A DNA stretch of 64,000 nt from Streptomyces minutiscleroticus (GTDB lineage: Bacteria; Actinomycetota; Actinomycetes; Streptomycetales; Streptomycetaceae): NCBI RefSeq assembly GCF_014650875.1, contig NZ_BMVU01000033.1, positions 40,930-104,929 on the forward strand, in the 5' to 3' direction. Position 1 is the stretch's first letter. Every line of letters begins with the position of its first letter. A program made the position numbers and the translations under genes. Below, piece after piece: positions 1-8,234 of this stretch. The notes under the pieces were generated by a model. That model saw only the letters and a program-made list of their open reading frames with translations. It did not search any database and was not told where the DNA came from.

Positions 1-531
1 GCGTTCGCCCGGACCGGGACGGGGGTCGCCCACTGCCCGTCCTCCAACGCCCGCCTCGCCGCGGGGATCGCACGGGTCCCGGACATGCTCGCGGCCGGCG
101 TCCCGGTCGGCCTCGGCGTGGACGGCACCGCCTCCAACGAGTCCGGCGAACTCCACACCGAGCTGCGCAACGCGCTGCTGGTGAACCGTCTGGGCCCGCA
201 CCGGGAAACCGCCCTGACGACCCGTCAGGCGCTGCGTCTCGGTACGTACGGCGGCGCCCGGGTCCTGGGCAGGGAGCGGGAGATCGGCTCGCTGGAACCC
301 GGCAAGCTGGCCGACCTGGTCCTGTGGCGGACGGACACGCTGGCCCACGCGTCCATCGCCGACCCCGTCGCCGCGCTCGTCCTGGGCGCCCCGGCACCCG
401 TCACGCTCTCGCTCGTCGGCGGCCGCCCGGTCGTCGAGGACGGCAGGCTGCTCCACGTCGACGAGGAGGCCGTCGCCCGCGCCACGCGGACGCAGGCCCG
501 CCGCCTGGCACGGGCCGCCGGACGGGACTGA
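1..531 (+). CDS. 8-oxoguanine/guanine deaminase family amidohydrolase, C-terminal part
   Basis: The reading frame is open from the first base of the window, so the N-terminal part lies outside. The 176 visible residues have the C-terminal signatures of the AtzB/TrzN-like amidohydrolase subgroup that holds 8-oxoguanine deaminases. These are an HCPSSN loop near the start, the GLGVDGTASNE motif with the metal-binding Asp, and the closing LEPGKLADLVLW segment. Such cytosolic enzymes hydrolyse the amino group of oxidised or normal guanine to give urate or xanthine. That fits the allantoin genes further along. Substrate choice within this subgroup cannot be read from the C-terminal part, so guanine deaminase or a chlorohydrolase-like activity remains possible. 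The frame ends in TGA at 529-531. Confidence 0.85.
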   Translation, partial: AFARTGTGVAHCPSSNARLAAGIARVPDMLAAGVPVGLGVDGTASNESGELHTELRNALLVNRLGPHRETALTTRQALRLGTYGGARVLGREREIGSLEPGKLADLVLWRTDTLAHASIADPVAALVLGAPAPVTLSLVGGRPVVEDGRLLHVDEEAVARATRTQARRLARAAGRD

Positions 532-1221
532 GCACCGCCCGGCGGCGGGGAGGCGCGCCCGCCCCGCTGCCGGCGTCCCCGGAGAAGACGCCGACCGCCC
601 GTGCCGGTGCCGGTGCCGGACGGTTCGGTCGCCCGCGTCCGTGCTGGTGATGGACGGTTCGGTCGCCCGGACCCGTGCCGGTGGCGGCCGAACGGACGGA
701 CGCCGGCCGTCCGTCGGCCCGTCCGCCGGCCTGTCCGTCCGCCCACCTGTCCGTCTGTCCGTCCGGCAGCCGGCCGTCCACCGGGCCGGCCTTCCGCGTC
801 ATGAAGCCGGAGCCGGAGCCGGATACCGGTGGCGCGTTCGCAGCCGGCGGTGGAGCCCCGCCGCGCCCGGCGGCCCGGAGTCCGGACGGGCCCGCCCGCG
901 CACCGGTACCGCGGGAACGGGCGGCCCACCGCGGCCCGTACCGCCCGACAGCCCCGGCCGAGGGGGACGGCCCTCGGCCGGTGGCCGCGGACCCGAGCGG
1001 GGTCCGCGGCGGCCGGGCCCGGGGTGCGCGCGGACGTGCGCGCCCCGGGACGGTCCCCACCCGTACGACGCGTGCCCCGGGCCCTCCCGGCCCGCACGCC
1101 CGGTCCCGCACGACCGCCCGCACCACCTCCTTGAAACCCGCGCCGACGACGACGCGTACCCGACCGGAGGAGCCGCCGTGGCCGCCGAATCCACGCCCAG
1201 CGCCGAGGCAGTAGCGCTTCC
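532..1221. other. 690-bp non-coding interval with short direct repeats
   Basis: No convincing gene is seen here. The open frames are Arg/Pro/Gly-rich, overlap one another and match nothing. An 18-bp direct repeat beginning GGACGGTTCGGTCGCCCG lies at 618-635 and again at 652-669. The stretch 700-790 is a degenerate GTCCG simple repeat. The interval separates two convergent genes, so it probably holds transcription termination signals. No single strong hairpin with a T tract stands out. Confidence 0.5.
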
Positions 1222-3498
1222 CTACGCCTGACGGGAGTCCCGGACGGGCCCCTGCCCGGGGGCGCCGGGTGCTCCGGGGGACTCCGTCAGCAGGTCGCGC
1301 ACGCGCACGGCCGCCCGGTAGGTGTCCCCGGACGGCTCGGCCGCCAGGGCGCCCGGCGCCCTGGTCCAGCGGTCCTCCAGGGCGAACCAGTCGATCTCCT
1401 TCGGCGCGCGCCCGTTCTGCAGCGCGGCCCACAGCTCCGCGAACCACGTCGACCACCGCAGCCGGTACAACCCGCCCACCAGGCCCGACCACTCGCGGTT
1501 GGCGTAGTCGCGCAGGCCCGCGTTCGCACCCTCGCGGGTGGCCCACACCGTCAGCAGCGACAGGTTGTCGTAGGCGAGCCGGTCCCGCTCCGCCGCGTCC
1601 GCGCCCCAGGCGCGCGCGTCGGCCACCCAACGCCCCGTCAGATGGTCGGCGTCGGTGGCGACCAGCGCCTCCAGCGCGTCGACCAGCGACAGCCAGACCC
1701 GGGTCAGCTCCTCGAAGGCGGCCGCGTCCTTCGCCTCGTACGCCGTCCTGATCCGCGGCAGCAGCACCCGGCTGCGGTTGGACAGGGCCTGCCGGGCCAC
1801 GTCGAGCAGGTCACGGCGGTAGGCGGAGGAGCCGCGCAGCTCCGCGCGGACCTTCAGCAGTTCGTCCAGGGCCGGCTCGAAGTCCTCGGCGCGGTAGCGC
1901 AGCTCCTTGGGCGACCAGGAGGCGGCCCGCCGGGCGGTGAGCGAGGGCCGGGCGCCGAACAGCCCGTCGGCGTGCTCGCTCCAGGAGTCCGCGCGCGTCG
2001 TGCCGTACGCGGTGCGGCGCAGGACGTCCCAGGCGGCCTCGGCGTGCGGGTCGCGGGCCCCGTACCGCGCGTGCGCCCAGTTCGCGAACCACTGCTTCAG
2101 GTCCACGGGGCTCCCGTCCGACCAGGGCAGTTCGGAGAACAGCTCGAAGGCGGCCGGGTTGTTGTCGGCGGCCTCCGGCAGCAGCGCGACGCCGCGCAGC
2201 GTGCTGCCCTCCCTGTCGCGCCACTTCGGGTACAGCTCCACCCAGTCGCGGGTGTTGGCGCCGAGCGCGGTGTGCCCGCCGAAGTTCCAGATGGAGCCGA
2301 ACGCGTACGGCGTGCCGCCCCAGTCCGCCTCCCGGTCGGTGACCCTCGGGAAGCGGTCGGAGAGCCCGTCCACGATCAGCATGCGCGCGTTGTCGACGGC
2401 GTCCATGATCGCGGCCGGCGGGTTGCGCTGCCAGCCGAGGATGACCCACACCGCGTCGGGGCGGGCGGTGCGCAGCGCCCGCTCGACGCCCCGCGCCGCC
2501 TCGCCGACCGGGACGTCGCCCGGCTTCCCGCCCTCGTGCAGCAGGTCCATCTTGAACAGCGTGGACGGCCCGAACATCTCCTCCTGCACGCGGTAGAACA
2601 CCTCCCCGACCCGGGCGAAGTGCTCGCCGCGCGGGTCCAGCCAGTCGGGCCGCGGCAGCCCGATCCAGGTGCCCTGGGCAACGGTGCGCGCGCCCGGGTT
2701 CCGTTCGGCGAAGCCCGGCGGCACCGTCCCGAACCAGCCGGGGAACACCGGCGTCATGCCCAGCTCGCGCAGCCGGTCCGCGATGCGCCGGCCCAGCGCG
2801 GCCCGCGCGTCCAGCAGCTGCCGCGAGACCGGGTGCGGGAACGCCGACAGGTTCTGCAGCAGCCACCACGGCTGGTGGGCCGGGCCCGGGATCCACGCCC
2901 GCAGCTCCTCGTCCGCGTACCCGAACTCCTGGAACACCCGGTGGTACAGCGCGTCGGCGCCCGTGTACACGAGCACCTCGTTGTAGCCGTGCAGCGCGAG
3001 CACGTCGATCTCGTGCTCCCAGTAGGCCCAGTCGTGGTACGCGTTCGTGTAGCCGTCGTTGGTGTCGTTCAGCGCGAAGCGGTGCGGGACGTCGGCGGTC
3101 CGCGCGACCGCCTCGCCGGGTCCTGGCAGCTCGGCCGGCAGCTCCGTCTGCCGGCCCGCCCAGCCGATGTGGGCGTGCGCGACGTGCTTCAGGTACCAGC
3201 GCAGGCCGGTGAGCTGGACGCAGGCGGTGTCGCCGCCGAGGGTGACGCGCCCCGCGCGGCCCGCGACGTGGAAGGTGTCGGTCTCCTCCGTCGTGCGGAA
3301 CAGCAACTGCTCCCAGTGGTCCGGCAGCAGCCGCCGGGCCGCCGCGGTCGCCGCCGCGCCGCCGTCCACGTGGGCCACGGCCTCCAGGGGGCCGTCCGCA
3401 CCGTCCGTGCCGTCGTCCGGCGTGCGCGGCGTGCACGCGGCGCCGGCCCCCGCCGAACCGGCGACGGCGGAGAGGAAGGATCTACGGGCCATCGGCAT
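1222..3498 (-). CDS. secreted alpha-N-acetylglucosaminidase (GH89, NAGLU family)
   Basis: This 758-residue protein matches the length and order of the GH89/NAGLU family, which removes terminal alpha-linked N-acetylglucosamine from glycans. The N-terminus carries an RRSFLS twin-arginine motif, a short hydrophobic stretch and a Cys (GAACTP), so export by Tat, perhaps as a lipoprotein, is likely. The small N-terminal domain is followed by the (beta/alpha)8 domain with the typical NDTNDGY, WAYWEHEIDVLALHG and LQNLSAFPHPVS segments. The two expected catalytic glutamates appear to be Glu322 (LLHEGG) and Glu442 (PEAADNN), placed by analogy with the human and clostridial enzymes. A helical C-terminal domain follows. 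The gene stands alone, with no transporter or other glycosidase beside it, so the natural substrate is unknown. Confidence 0.9.
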   Translation of the reverse strand: MPMARRSFLSAVAGSAGAGAACTPRTPDDGTDGADGPLEAVAHVDGGAAATAAARRLLPDHWEQLLFRTTEETDTFHVAGRAGRVTLGGDTACVQLTGLRWYLKHVAHAHIGWAGRQTELPAELPGPGEAVARTADVPHRFALNDTNDGYTNAYHDWAYWEHEIDVLALHGYNEVLVYTGADALYHRVFQEFGYADEELRAWIPGPAHQPWWLLQNLSAFPHPVSRQLLDARAALGRRIADRLRELGMTPVFPGWFGTVPPGFAERNPGARTVAQGTWIGLPRPDWLDPRGEHFARVGEVFYRVQEEMFGPSTLFKMDLLHEGGKPGDVPVGEAARGVERALRTARPDAVWVILGWQRNPPAAIMDAVDNARMLIVDGLSDRFPRVTDREADWGGTPYAFGSIWNFGGHTALGANTRDWVELYPKWRDREGSTLRGVALLPEAADNNPAAFELFSELPWSDGSPVDLKQWFANWAHARYGARDPHAEAAWDVLRRTAYGTTRADSWSEHADGLFGARPSLTARRAASWSPKELRYRAEDFEPALDELLKVRAELRGSSAYRRDLLDVARQALSNRSRVLLPRIRTAYEAKDAAAFEELTRVWLSLVDALEALVATDADHLTGRWVADARAWGADAAERDRLAYDNLSLLTVWATREGANAGLRDYANREWSGLVGGLYRLRWSTWFAELWAALQNGRAPKEIDWFALEDRWTRAPGALAAEPSGDTYRAAVRVRDLLTESPGAPGAPGQGPVRDSRQA

Positions 3499-3830
3499 GA
3501 GCGCCTCCGTTCTCGGGGCCGAGGGACCGGCCAGTCGGGGGGATACCCGCTGGGGCGTGCCTCGACAGCCGGGGGAGCGGTGCGGTGGCGGTGGGCGGGG
3601 GACCGGTGGCTCGAATCCGCCGTCCGCGGGGCCGGCCGTGGAGGCGGAGCAGGAGCGGGAGCGGGGCGGGGCTCAGCGGGCCGCGGACGCCCCCGGACCC
3701 GCCGGTCCCCGGGCGTCCGACGGGCCGTGTGCCTGCGACGGCCCGCGCGCACCCGCGGCCGGACGCGCGTCCGCCGGCTTCCGCGCGTCCGCCGGTCCCC
3801 GTGCGTCCGGCCGCGGTCCCTCCCGGGCCC
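3499..3830. other. low-complexity interval replacing the 3' part of a broken gene
   Basis: From about 3660 to 3830 the DNA is an imperfect GC-rich repeat built on GCGTCCGCCGG and GTCCCCG(T/G)GCGTCCG blocks. It reads as Arg/Pro/Ala low complexity in every frame. It starts exactly where homology to a 3'-5' exoribonuclease stops, so it looks like repeat expansion or replacement of the lost coding sequence. No complete gene is supported. Confidence 0.45.
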
Positions 3831-4127
3831 GAACTCGCGCAGCGCGACGGCCGGGTCGGCGCCCTCGCGGACCAGCCGCTCCCGGTCGGGCCCGCTGACG
3901 GCCGGCGCCCCGGGGACGAAGTCCTCGCCGACCGGCCGCAGTTCGCGGTAGAAGGCGGCGGCGCCGCGCCCGGCCGGGACGAAGCCGTCCGCGTCCTGCC
4001 GCCCGGCCACGACCGCCCCGAGGCTCAGCATCGAGTACGGGCCCGGGACGGGCCCGTCGGCCTCGACGTCCACGGAGATGTGGAGGCTGGGCCTGATCGC
4101 GCGGGGACGGCCGGATCTCGTGCTCAC
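3831..4127 (-). pseudogene. truncated DEDD-type 3'-5' exoribonuclease, N-terminal fragment
   Basis: About 99 residues from a GTG at 4127 look like the N-terminus of the Streptomyces 3'-5' exoribonuclease (DnaQ/Rv2179c-like) family. They include the DEDD-family D-x-E motif in ISVDVEADGP, then GPYSMLSLGAVVAG and a YRELRP segment. Homology ends at VALREF and the remaining frame is Arg/Pro repeat. The second half of the fold, with the remaining acidic catalytic residues, is missing. Full-length homologues are about 180-200 residues. The fragment should be inactive. An alternative is a sequencing or assembly collapse within the GC-rich repeat just downstream. Confidence 0.6.
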
Positions 4128-4283
4128 GGGCCCGGGGCATGGCAGGCGGACCCGTACCGCCGCACCTGCTTCACCTGCTTCACGGGCTCCGCCGGCGGTG
4201 GCGTCCGATACCGCGCGAGCGGCCGGACTGCTCCGCGATCGGCCGGGCGGCCCCGGGGCCGGGCCGCTGTCGTACCCGGGTCC

Positions 4284-4289
4284 TATCGT
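4284..4289 (+). promoter_or_regulatory. -10 hexamer of a probable leaderless promoter
   Basis: TATCGT lies 6 nt before the ATG at 4296 and no Shine-Dalgarno sequence is present. This is the usual arrangement for a transcript that starts at the initiation codon. Confidence 0.45.
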
Positions 4290-4295
4290 GAGGCC

Positions 4296-4490
4296 ATGGA
4301 CAGGGACGATCCGCAGGACGTCGGCGCGGCCTTCGGCGCGATGATCCTCGGGGGCACGATCGGCGAGGAGCCGCCGCCGCCCGACTCGCCGCTCGGCCGG
4401 GTCAGGGCGTTCACCGCCGAGTACGGTGAGGACGCGCTCGGGCCCGAGCACATCGGGGCGGCACGGGAGGGACGGCCGCTGGTGCCGTGA
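4296..4490 (+). CDS. small acidic hypothetical protein
   Basis: This is a 64-residue protein with no recognised domain. The visible features are an acidic N-terminus (MDRDDPQD), a GGTIGEEPPPPDSP turn-rich stretch and a C-terminal half that resembles an amphipathic helix. The ATG at 4296 is supported by a -10 hexamer 6 nt upstream, which suggests leaderless expression. The compact acidic composition differs from the Arg-rich spurious frames around it, so I take it as real. It faces the gene at 4510-5181 tail to tail, with 19 bp between the stop codons. Function is unknown. Confidence 0.6.
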   Translation: MDRDDPQDVGAAFGAMILGGTIGEEPPPPDSPLGRVRAFTAEYGEDALGPEHIGAAREGRPLVP

Positions 4491-4509
4491 GGAGCGGGCC
4501 CGCGGTCCG

Positions 4510-5181
4510 TCACGCCCGGCGGGGCGAGGCCAGCAGGTAGCGGGCCCGCGTGCGCGGCTGCGTGTGCTCGCCGACCTGCCAGCCCGCCCGCTCCAGCGTG
4601 GCCGCGCAGGCCCGCAGCGCCCCGGCGTCCGGCTCGTGCACGGCGACGGCCTCCGGCTGCGGGGTCGCCCGTACCCGGTAGCCGCCGCCCGCTCCGCCCG
4701 TGGCCGGCGGGTGGCCCGCCGCCTCCAGGGCCAGCGCGGCCGCCCGCACCAGGTGCGCGCGCTCCCAGGCGCACGGGCGGTCCGTGGCGCCGTCCGGGTT
4801 GGTCATCCGCCGCATCTCCAGCAGTCCCTGCCAGGCGCTGTGCACCTCGCGGGCCCGCGCCGGCCCCGAGCCGGGCGCCTCCTCGCCGCCCACCCGCGCG
4901 GCGAACACCCCGCCGCAGGGGCGCTCCCCGGCGGCCGGCAGGGCGGGTGCGGCGGGCTCGGCGGGCGGTGCGTCCGGGGACCGCCCGTCCTGCGGCCCCG
5001 CCTCCCGTATCCGGTGGCCCGCCGGGGTGAGGAAGTGGTCGTGGGGCGGCCGGGGGTGCCGGAAGGCGAGGCCGCGCCTGACCAGCGCGTCGAGCTGGGA
5101 CGGTGTGCCCCGCAGCCGCCCGGTCACGGGCTCGGCGGACTCGATCACCCGCCGCTGAGCGGCGGTCGGCGGCCGGCTCAT
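4510..5181 (-). CDS. hypothetical protein with winged-helix-like N-terminus
   Basis: This 223-residue protein of unknown function has a good ribosome binding site (GGGAGGAG, 8 nt before the ATG at 5181). Residues 5-60 (AAQRRVIESAEP to HDHFLTPAGHRIRE) resemble a short winged-helix fold as seen in cytosolic Streptomyces proteins. A Pro/Ala-rich linker at about 65-110 separates it from a C-terminal domain of about 100 residues. That domain includes a helix around WQGLLEMRRM and an acid-rich segment (HEPDAGALRACAATLERAGW) like those in small ligand- or protein-binding modules. No catalytic motif is visible. It is monocistronic, between a tail-to-tail neighbour and the aminotransferase gene, which shares its strand. 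Confidence 0.7.
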   Translation of the reverse strand: MSRPPTAAQRRVIESAEPVTGRLRGTPSQLDALVRRGLAFRHPRPPHDHFLTPAGHRIREAGPQDGRSPDAPPAEPAAPALPAAGERPCGGVFAARVGGEEAPGSGPARAREVHSAWQGLLEMRRMTNPDGATDRPCAWERAHLVRAAALALEAAGHPPATGGAGGGYRVRATPQPEAVAVHEPDAGALRACAATLERAGWQVGEHTQPRTRARYLLASPRRA

Positions 5182-5274
5182 GGCGCGCTCCTCCCGACGG
5201 CGGTCCGGAATGTCCTCCGCGTTCCGATCACGTACTTCGAAGGCTACGACGCGGGTGTGACACTCCGGCCGCGG

Positions 5275-6483
5275 CTACTGCCGGTATCCGCTCAGGAACC
5301 GCCCGATCCGCCCGATCGCCGCCTCCAGGTCGTCCGCGTGCGGCAGGGTGAGGATGCGGAAGTGGTCCGGGCGCGGCCAGTTGAAACCGGTGCCCTGGAC
5401 GACCTGGATCTTCTCGCGCAGCAGCAGGTCGAGGACGAACTTCTCGTCGTCGTGGATCCTGTGCACGGCCGGGTCGATGCGCGGGAAGGCGTACAGGGCG
5501 CCCTTCGGCTTCACGCAGCTCACCCCCGGGATCTCGTTGAGCTTCTCCCAGGCGCGGTCGCGCTGCTCGCGCAGCCGGCCGCCGGGCGCGGTCAGCTCGT
5601 GGACGGACTGGCGGCCGCCCAGCGCGGCCTGGATGGCGTACTGGGCGGGGGCGTTGGCGCACAGCCGCATGGAGGCGAGCATCGTCAGCCCCTCCAGGTA
5701 GTTCCTGGCGTGCTGACGAGGACCCGTGACGACCAGCCAGCCGGAGCGGAAGCCCGCCACGCGATACGTCTTCGACAGGCCGCAGAAGGTGAGGACCACC
5801 AGGTCGGGGGCGAGGGCGGCGGCCGAGTGGTGCACGGCGCCGTCGTAGAGGATCTGGTCGTAGATCTCGTCCGCGAAGACCATCAGGCCGTGGCGGCGGG
5901 CGAGGTCGAGGATGCCCTCGACGACCTCCTTCGGGTACACGGCGCCCGTGGGGTTGTTCGGGTTGATGATCACGACGGCCTTCGTGCGGTCGGTGATTCT
6001 GGCCGCCATGTCCTCCAGGTCCGGGTACCACTCGGCCTGCTCGTCGCACAGGTAGTGCACCGCCTTGCCGCCCGCGAGTGTCGTGACGGCCGTCCAGAGC
6101 GGGAAGTCCGGTGCGGGGACCAGGATCTCGTCGCCGTCCTCGACCAGCGCCTGCACCGCCATCGACACCAGTTCCGAGACGCCGTTGCCGAGGAAGACGT
6201 CGTCGACGTCGACCTCCAGGCCCAGGGTCTGGTAGCGCTGGGCGACGGCGCGGCGGGCCGACAGGATGCCGCGCGAGTCGGTGTAGCCGTGCGCCTGCGG
6301 CAGCATCCGGATCATGTCCTGGAGGATCTCGTCCGGCGCCTCGAAGCCGAAGAGGGCGGGGTTGCCGGTGTTCAGTCGCAGCACGCTGTGGCCCGCCTCC
6401 TCCAGGGCGTTCGCGTGCTCGATGACCGGGCCCCGGATCTCGTAACAGACCTCGCTGAGCTTGCTCGACTGCCGGAACTCCAT
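5275..6483 (-). CDS. alaA: AlaA-type alanine/glutamate-pyruvate aminotransferase
   Basis: This 402-residue class I/II PLP aminotransferase has the length and motifs of AlaA (YfbQ), the main cytosolic glutamate-pyruvate transaminase. Visible features are the LNTGNPALFGFEAP opening, PNNPTGAVYPKE, DEIYDQILYDG with the cofactor Asp, and the Schiff-base lysine Lys238 in FCGLSKTYRV. The C-terminal GFNWPRPDHFRILTLP block holds the substrate carboxylate Arg. A GGAGG ribosome binding site lies upstream of the ATG at 6483. The gene is divergent from the HxlR-type regulator, and the shared 86-bp region has two palindromes that probably govern both promoters. Alanine synthesis or degradation is the expected role. 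Confidence 0.9.
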   Translation of the reverse strand: MEFRQSSKLSEVCYEIRGPVIEHANALEEAGHSVLRLNTGNPALFGFEAPDEILQDMIRMLPQAHGYTDSRGILSARRAVAQRYQTLGLEVDVDDVFLGNGVSELVSMAVQALVEDGDEILVPAPDFPLWTAVTTLAGGKAVHYLCDEQAEWYPDLEDMAARITDRTKAVVIINPNNPTGAVYPKEVVEGILDLARRHGLMVFADEIYDQILYDGAVHHSAAALAPDLVVLTFCGLSKTYRVAGFRSGWLVVTGPRQHARNYLEGLTMLASMRLCANAPAQYAIQAALGGRQSVHELTAPGGRLREQRDRAWEKLNEIPGVSCVKPKGALYAFPRIDPAVHRIHDDEKFVLDLLLREKIQVVQGTGFNWPRPDHFRILTLPHADDLEAAIGRIGRFLSGYRQ

Positions 6484-6512
6484 GCGGTGCGCACCTCCAG
6501 GTCGTTGTGATG

Positions 6513-6527
6513 CTTGGTTTTACCAAG
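6513..6527. promoter_or_regulatory. operator-like palindrome 1 of the alaA-hxlR region
   Basis: CTTGGTTTTACCAAG is a perfect 6-3-6 inverted repeat. Its centre is 21 bp, or two helical turns, from palindrome 2, so two dimers could bind the same face of the DNA. It lies between the two divergent start codons. Confidence 0.65.
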
Positions 6528-6533
6528 TGGGTG

Positions 6534-6548
6534 CTTGGAAAGTCCAAC
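6534..6548. promoter_or_regulatory. operator-like palindrome 2 overlapping the hxlR -35 element
   Basis: CTTGGAAAGTCCAAC repeats the half-site CTTGG of palindrome 1 in a 5-3-5 inverted arrangement. It covers the TTGGAA that serves as the likely -35 element of the HxlR gene, so binding would block that promoter. Confidence 0.6.
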
Positions 6549-6562
6549 AACATGAATAGACT
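6535..6562 (+). promoter_or_regulatory. promoter of the HxlR-family gene
   Basis: TTGGAA (6535-6540) and TAGACT (6557-6562) are separated by 16 bp. The -10 hexamer ends 7 nt before the ATG at 6570, which predicts a leaderless transcript and fixes that start over the upstream in-frame ATGs. Confidence 0.6.
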
Positions 6563-6569
6563 GCGTCGC

Positions 6570-7208
6570 ATGTCACCTCGCCGTAGCTACGACCAGTACT
6601 GTTCCGCTGCCCGTGCCCTCGACTCGGTCGGTGACCGCTGGACCCTGCTGATCGTCCGGGAGCTGCTCGCCGGTCCGCGCCGCTACACCGACCTGCACGC
6701 GGACCTGCCGGGCGTGAGCACGGACGTGCTGGCGTCGCGGCTCAGGGACATGGAGCGGGAGGGGCTGACGACCCGGCGCAGGCTGCCGCCGCCGGGCGCC
6801 GCCTACGTCTACGAACTCACCGCTCGCGGACGGCAGTTGCTGCCCGTGCTCCAGGCGCTCAGCGCGTGGGGCGCGCCCGCGCTGGGCGAGCGCGCGGCGA
6901 CGGACGCCGTACGCGCCCACTGGTTCGCGCTGCCGCTCCTGCGCGGCCTCGAAGGTCTCGAAGGGGAGGAGGGGCTGGTCGAGGTCCGCCTGGAGGAGGG
7001 GGTGTTCCACCTGTGGCCGGGCCGTGAGGAGGGCCCCGTCTACGGGGACGGGCCCGCGCCGGGGGAACCGGACGCCCGGCTGACCCTGGACGCCGCCACC
7101 TGCGAGGAGATCAGCCGCGGCACCCTCGCCCTGCCGGCGGCGGTACGGGCGGGCCGGGTGGCGGTGACGGGGGAGGGACCGCTGGCCAAGGGGCTGCGGG
7201 AGGGCTGA
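6570..7208 (+). CDS. HxlR-family transcriptional regulator
   Basis: This 212-residue protein has an N-terminal HxlR winged helix-turn-helix at about residues 5-100. It begins with the family hallmark YCSAARALDSVGDRWTLLIVREL, which includes the Cys often used for redox or electrophile sensing. The recognition-helix region LPGVSTDVLASRLRDMEREGL follows. The C-terminal 110 residues resemble the SCP2-like extension found in longer members (LRLEEGVFHLWPG, then LTLDAATCEEISRG). The ATG at 6570 is chosen because a promoter -10 element ends 7 nt before it and earlier ATGs lie within the promoter. It probably represses itself and the divergent alaA gene through the paired palindromes. The effector is unknown. 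Confidence 0.88.
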   Translation: MSPRRSYDQYCSAARALDSVGDRWTLLIVRELLAGPRRYTDLHADLPGVSTDVLASRLRDMEREGLTTRRRLPPPGAAYVYELTARGRQLLPVLQALSAWGAPALGERAATDAVRAHWFALPLLRGLEGLEGEEGLVEVRLEEGVFHLWPGREEGPVYGDGPAPGEPDARLTLDAATCEEISRGTLALPAAVRAGRVAVTGEGPLAKGLREG

Positions 7209-7287
7209 GGGAGCCGGGCCCGGCGGTCCGAGGAGGCCGGGCCGGAACGCCGGAAGACCTGGAGGCTCCCCGCTCCGGATGCCGGAA

Positions 7288-7327
7288 GGCCCGCCGCGCC
7301 GGGACCGGGTCCGTGGCGCGGCGGGCC
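7288..7327. terminator. bidirectional terminator-like hairpin
   Basis: A perfect 13-bp stem (GGCCCGCCGCGCC at 7288-7300 with its complement at 7315-7327) has a 14-nt loop. It lies between two convergent genes ending at 7208 and 7353. There is no T tract, as is common for Streptomyces terminators. Confidence 0.6.
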
Positions 7328-7352
7328 TCCCGCCGCTTCGGCCGAGAGGCCG

Positions 7353-8234
7353 TCAGGCCCCCGGCGGCACCCGTGAGGGGCGGCCCGAGCCGCGCGTCAG
7401 CGCGTAGCCGCCGACGCCCGCGAGCGCGGCCAGCACACCGCCGACCGCGGTCCACACCCAGCGGTCGGACCACCAGCCGGAGGACCAGCCGTCCTCGGGC
7501 TCGATGGCGGAGAGCACGGCCCCCGGCGCGCCGGAGTCCGGGTCGGACCCCTCGTCCGACCCCGTGCCCGTGACCGCGATGCCCGGCACCAGCGGCTCGG
7601 CCAGCGAGCCGTCCACCGCGGCGGACCCGCCGATCTCCTTGGCGTCGGCGCGCACCTCGGCGTCCACCGGCAGGCCCCGGTCGGCGTTGCTGAGGGAGAC
7701 GACGGTGAGCCGGACGTAGTACGTGCCGGGCAGCGGGTCGTTGGCCCACGGCTCCGACCAGGCGCGCACCGTCCGCAGGGTGCAGGACAGCTCGACGGAG
7801 GCCGCGTTCTGCGCCGCCGTCCGCGTCTGCGCCCCGTACTGGCACGCCTGACGGCGCCGCAGCCCGTCGTACACGTCGACCTGCCAGGTCGCGGTGGCGT
7901 GCGCCGCGGGCAGCTTCACCGTGGCGCTCACCGTCGGGCGCTGGCCGGCGTCCGCCGGGAACGACCAGTACAGGTAGTCGCCCGCGGCCGCGCGCGCCGT
8001 GGCCCGCTGCCCCTGGTCGATCTCGGTGGCCGTACGGAAGGACGTGCCGGCCCGGGTGGGTCCGGCGCCGTCGTCCGACGGGCTCGCGGACGGCGAGGAG
8101 TCCGCGACGGCGGGCGCGGCGCCCGCCAGGGCCAGCAGGCCCGCGGCGGTCAGGGCCCGCAGCGCGCGTGCGCCCCGGCCCCGCGCGCTCCGCGCATCTC
8201 GTGCATCTCGTGCATCTCGTGCGTCACGCACCAT
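7353..8234 (-). CDS. secreted protein with C-terminal membrane anchor, partner of the VWA protein
   Basis: This 293-residue protein has an unusual N-terminus with four Arg-Asp-Ala/Arg-Ser-Ala repeats, encoded by 9-bp DNA repeats at 8194-8230. A signal peptide then ends near AGAAPAVADSS. A beta-rich extracellular domain follows (YLYWSFPADAGQRPTVSATVKLP, VDVYDGLRRRQACQYG). The C-terminus has a Trp-rich stretch, one transmembrane helix (WTAVGGVLAALAGVGGYALT) and a basic tail. The start overlaps the stop of the VWA gene by one base (TGATG), so the two are translationally coupled and probably act together at the cell surface. The domain belongs to no family I can name. The two Cys residues may form a disulphide. 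Confidence 0.75.
   Translation of the reverse strand: MVRDARDARDARDARSARGRGARALRALTAAGLLALAGAAPAVADSSPSASPSDDGAGPTRAGTSFRTATEIDQGQRATARAAAGDYLYWSFPADAGQRPTVSATVKLPAAHATATWQVDVYDGLRRRQACQYGAQTRTAAQNAASVELSCTLRTVRAWSEPWANDPLPGTYYVRLTVVSLSNADRGLPVDAEVRADAKEIGGSAAVDGSLAEPLVPGIAVTGTGSDEGSDPDSGAPGAVLSAIEPEDGWSSGWWSDRWVWTAVGGVLAALAGVGGYALTRGSGRPSRVPPGA

Noticed and set aside
1642..3951. 769-codon open frame opposite the GH89 gene
   Set aside because: It is a mirror of a real gene in GC3-biased DNA, with Arg/Val/Gly/Pro-rich composition and no start context or domain.
3189..4451. 420-codon frame containing the exoribonuclease fragment
   Set aside because: Only residues from 4127 to about 3831 are protein-like; the rest is Arg/Pro repeat or overlaps the GH89 gene on the same strand in another frame.
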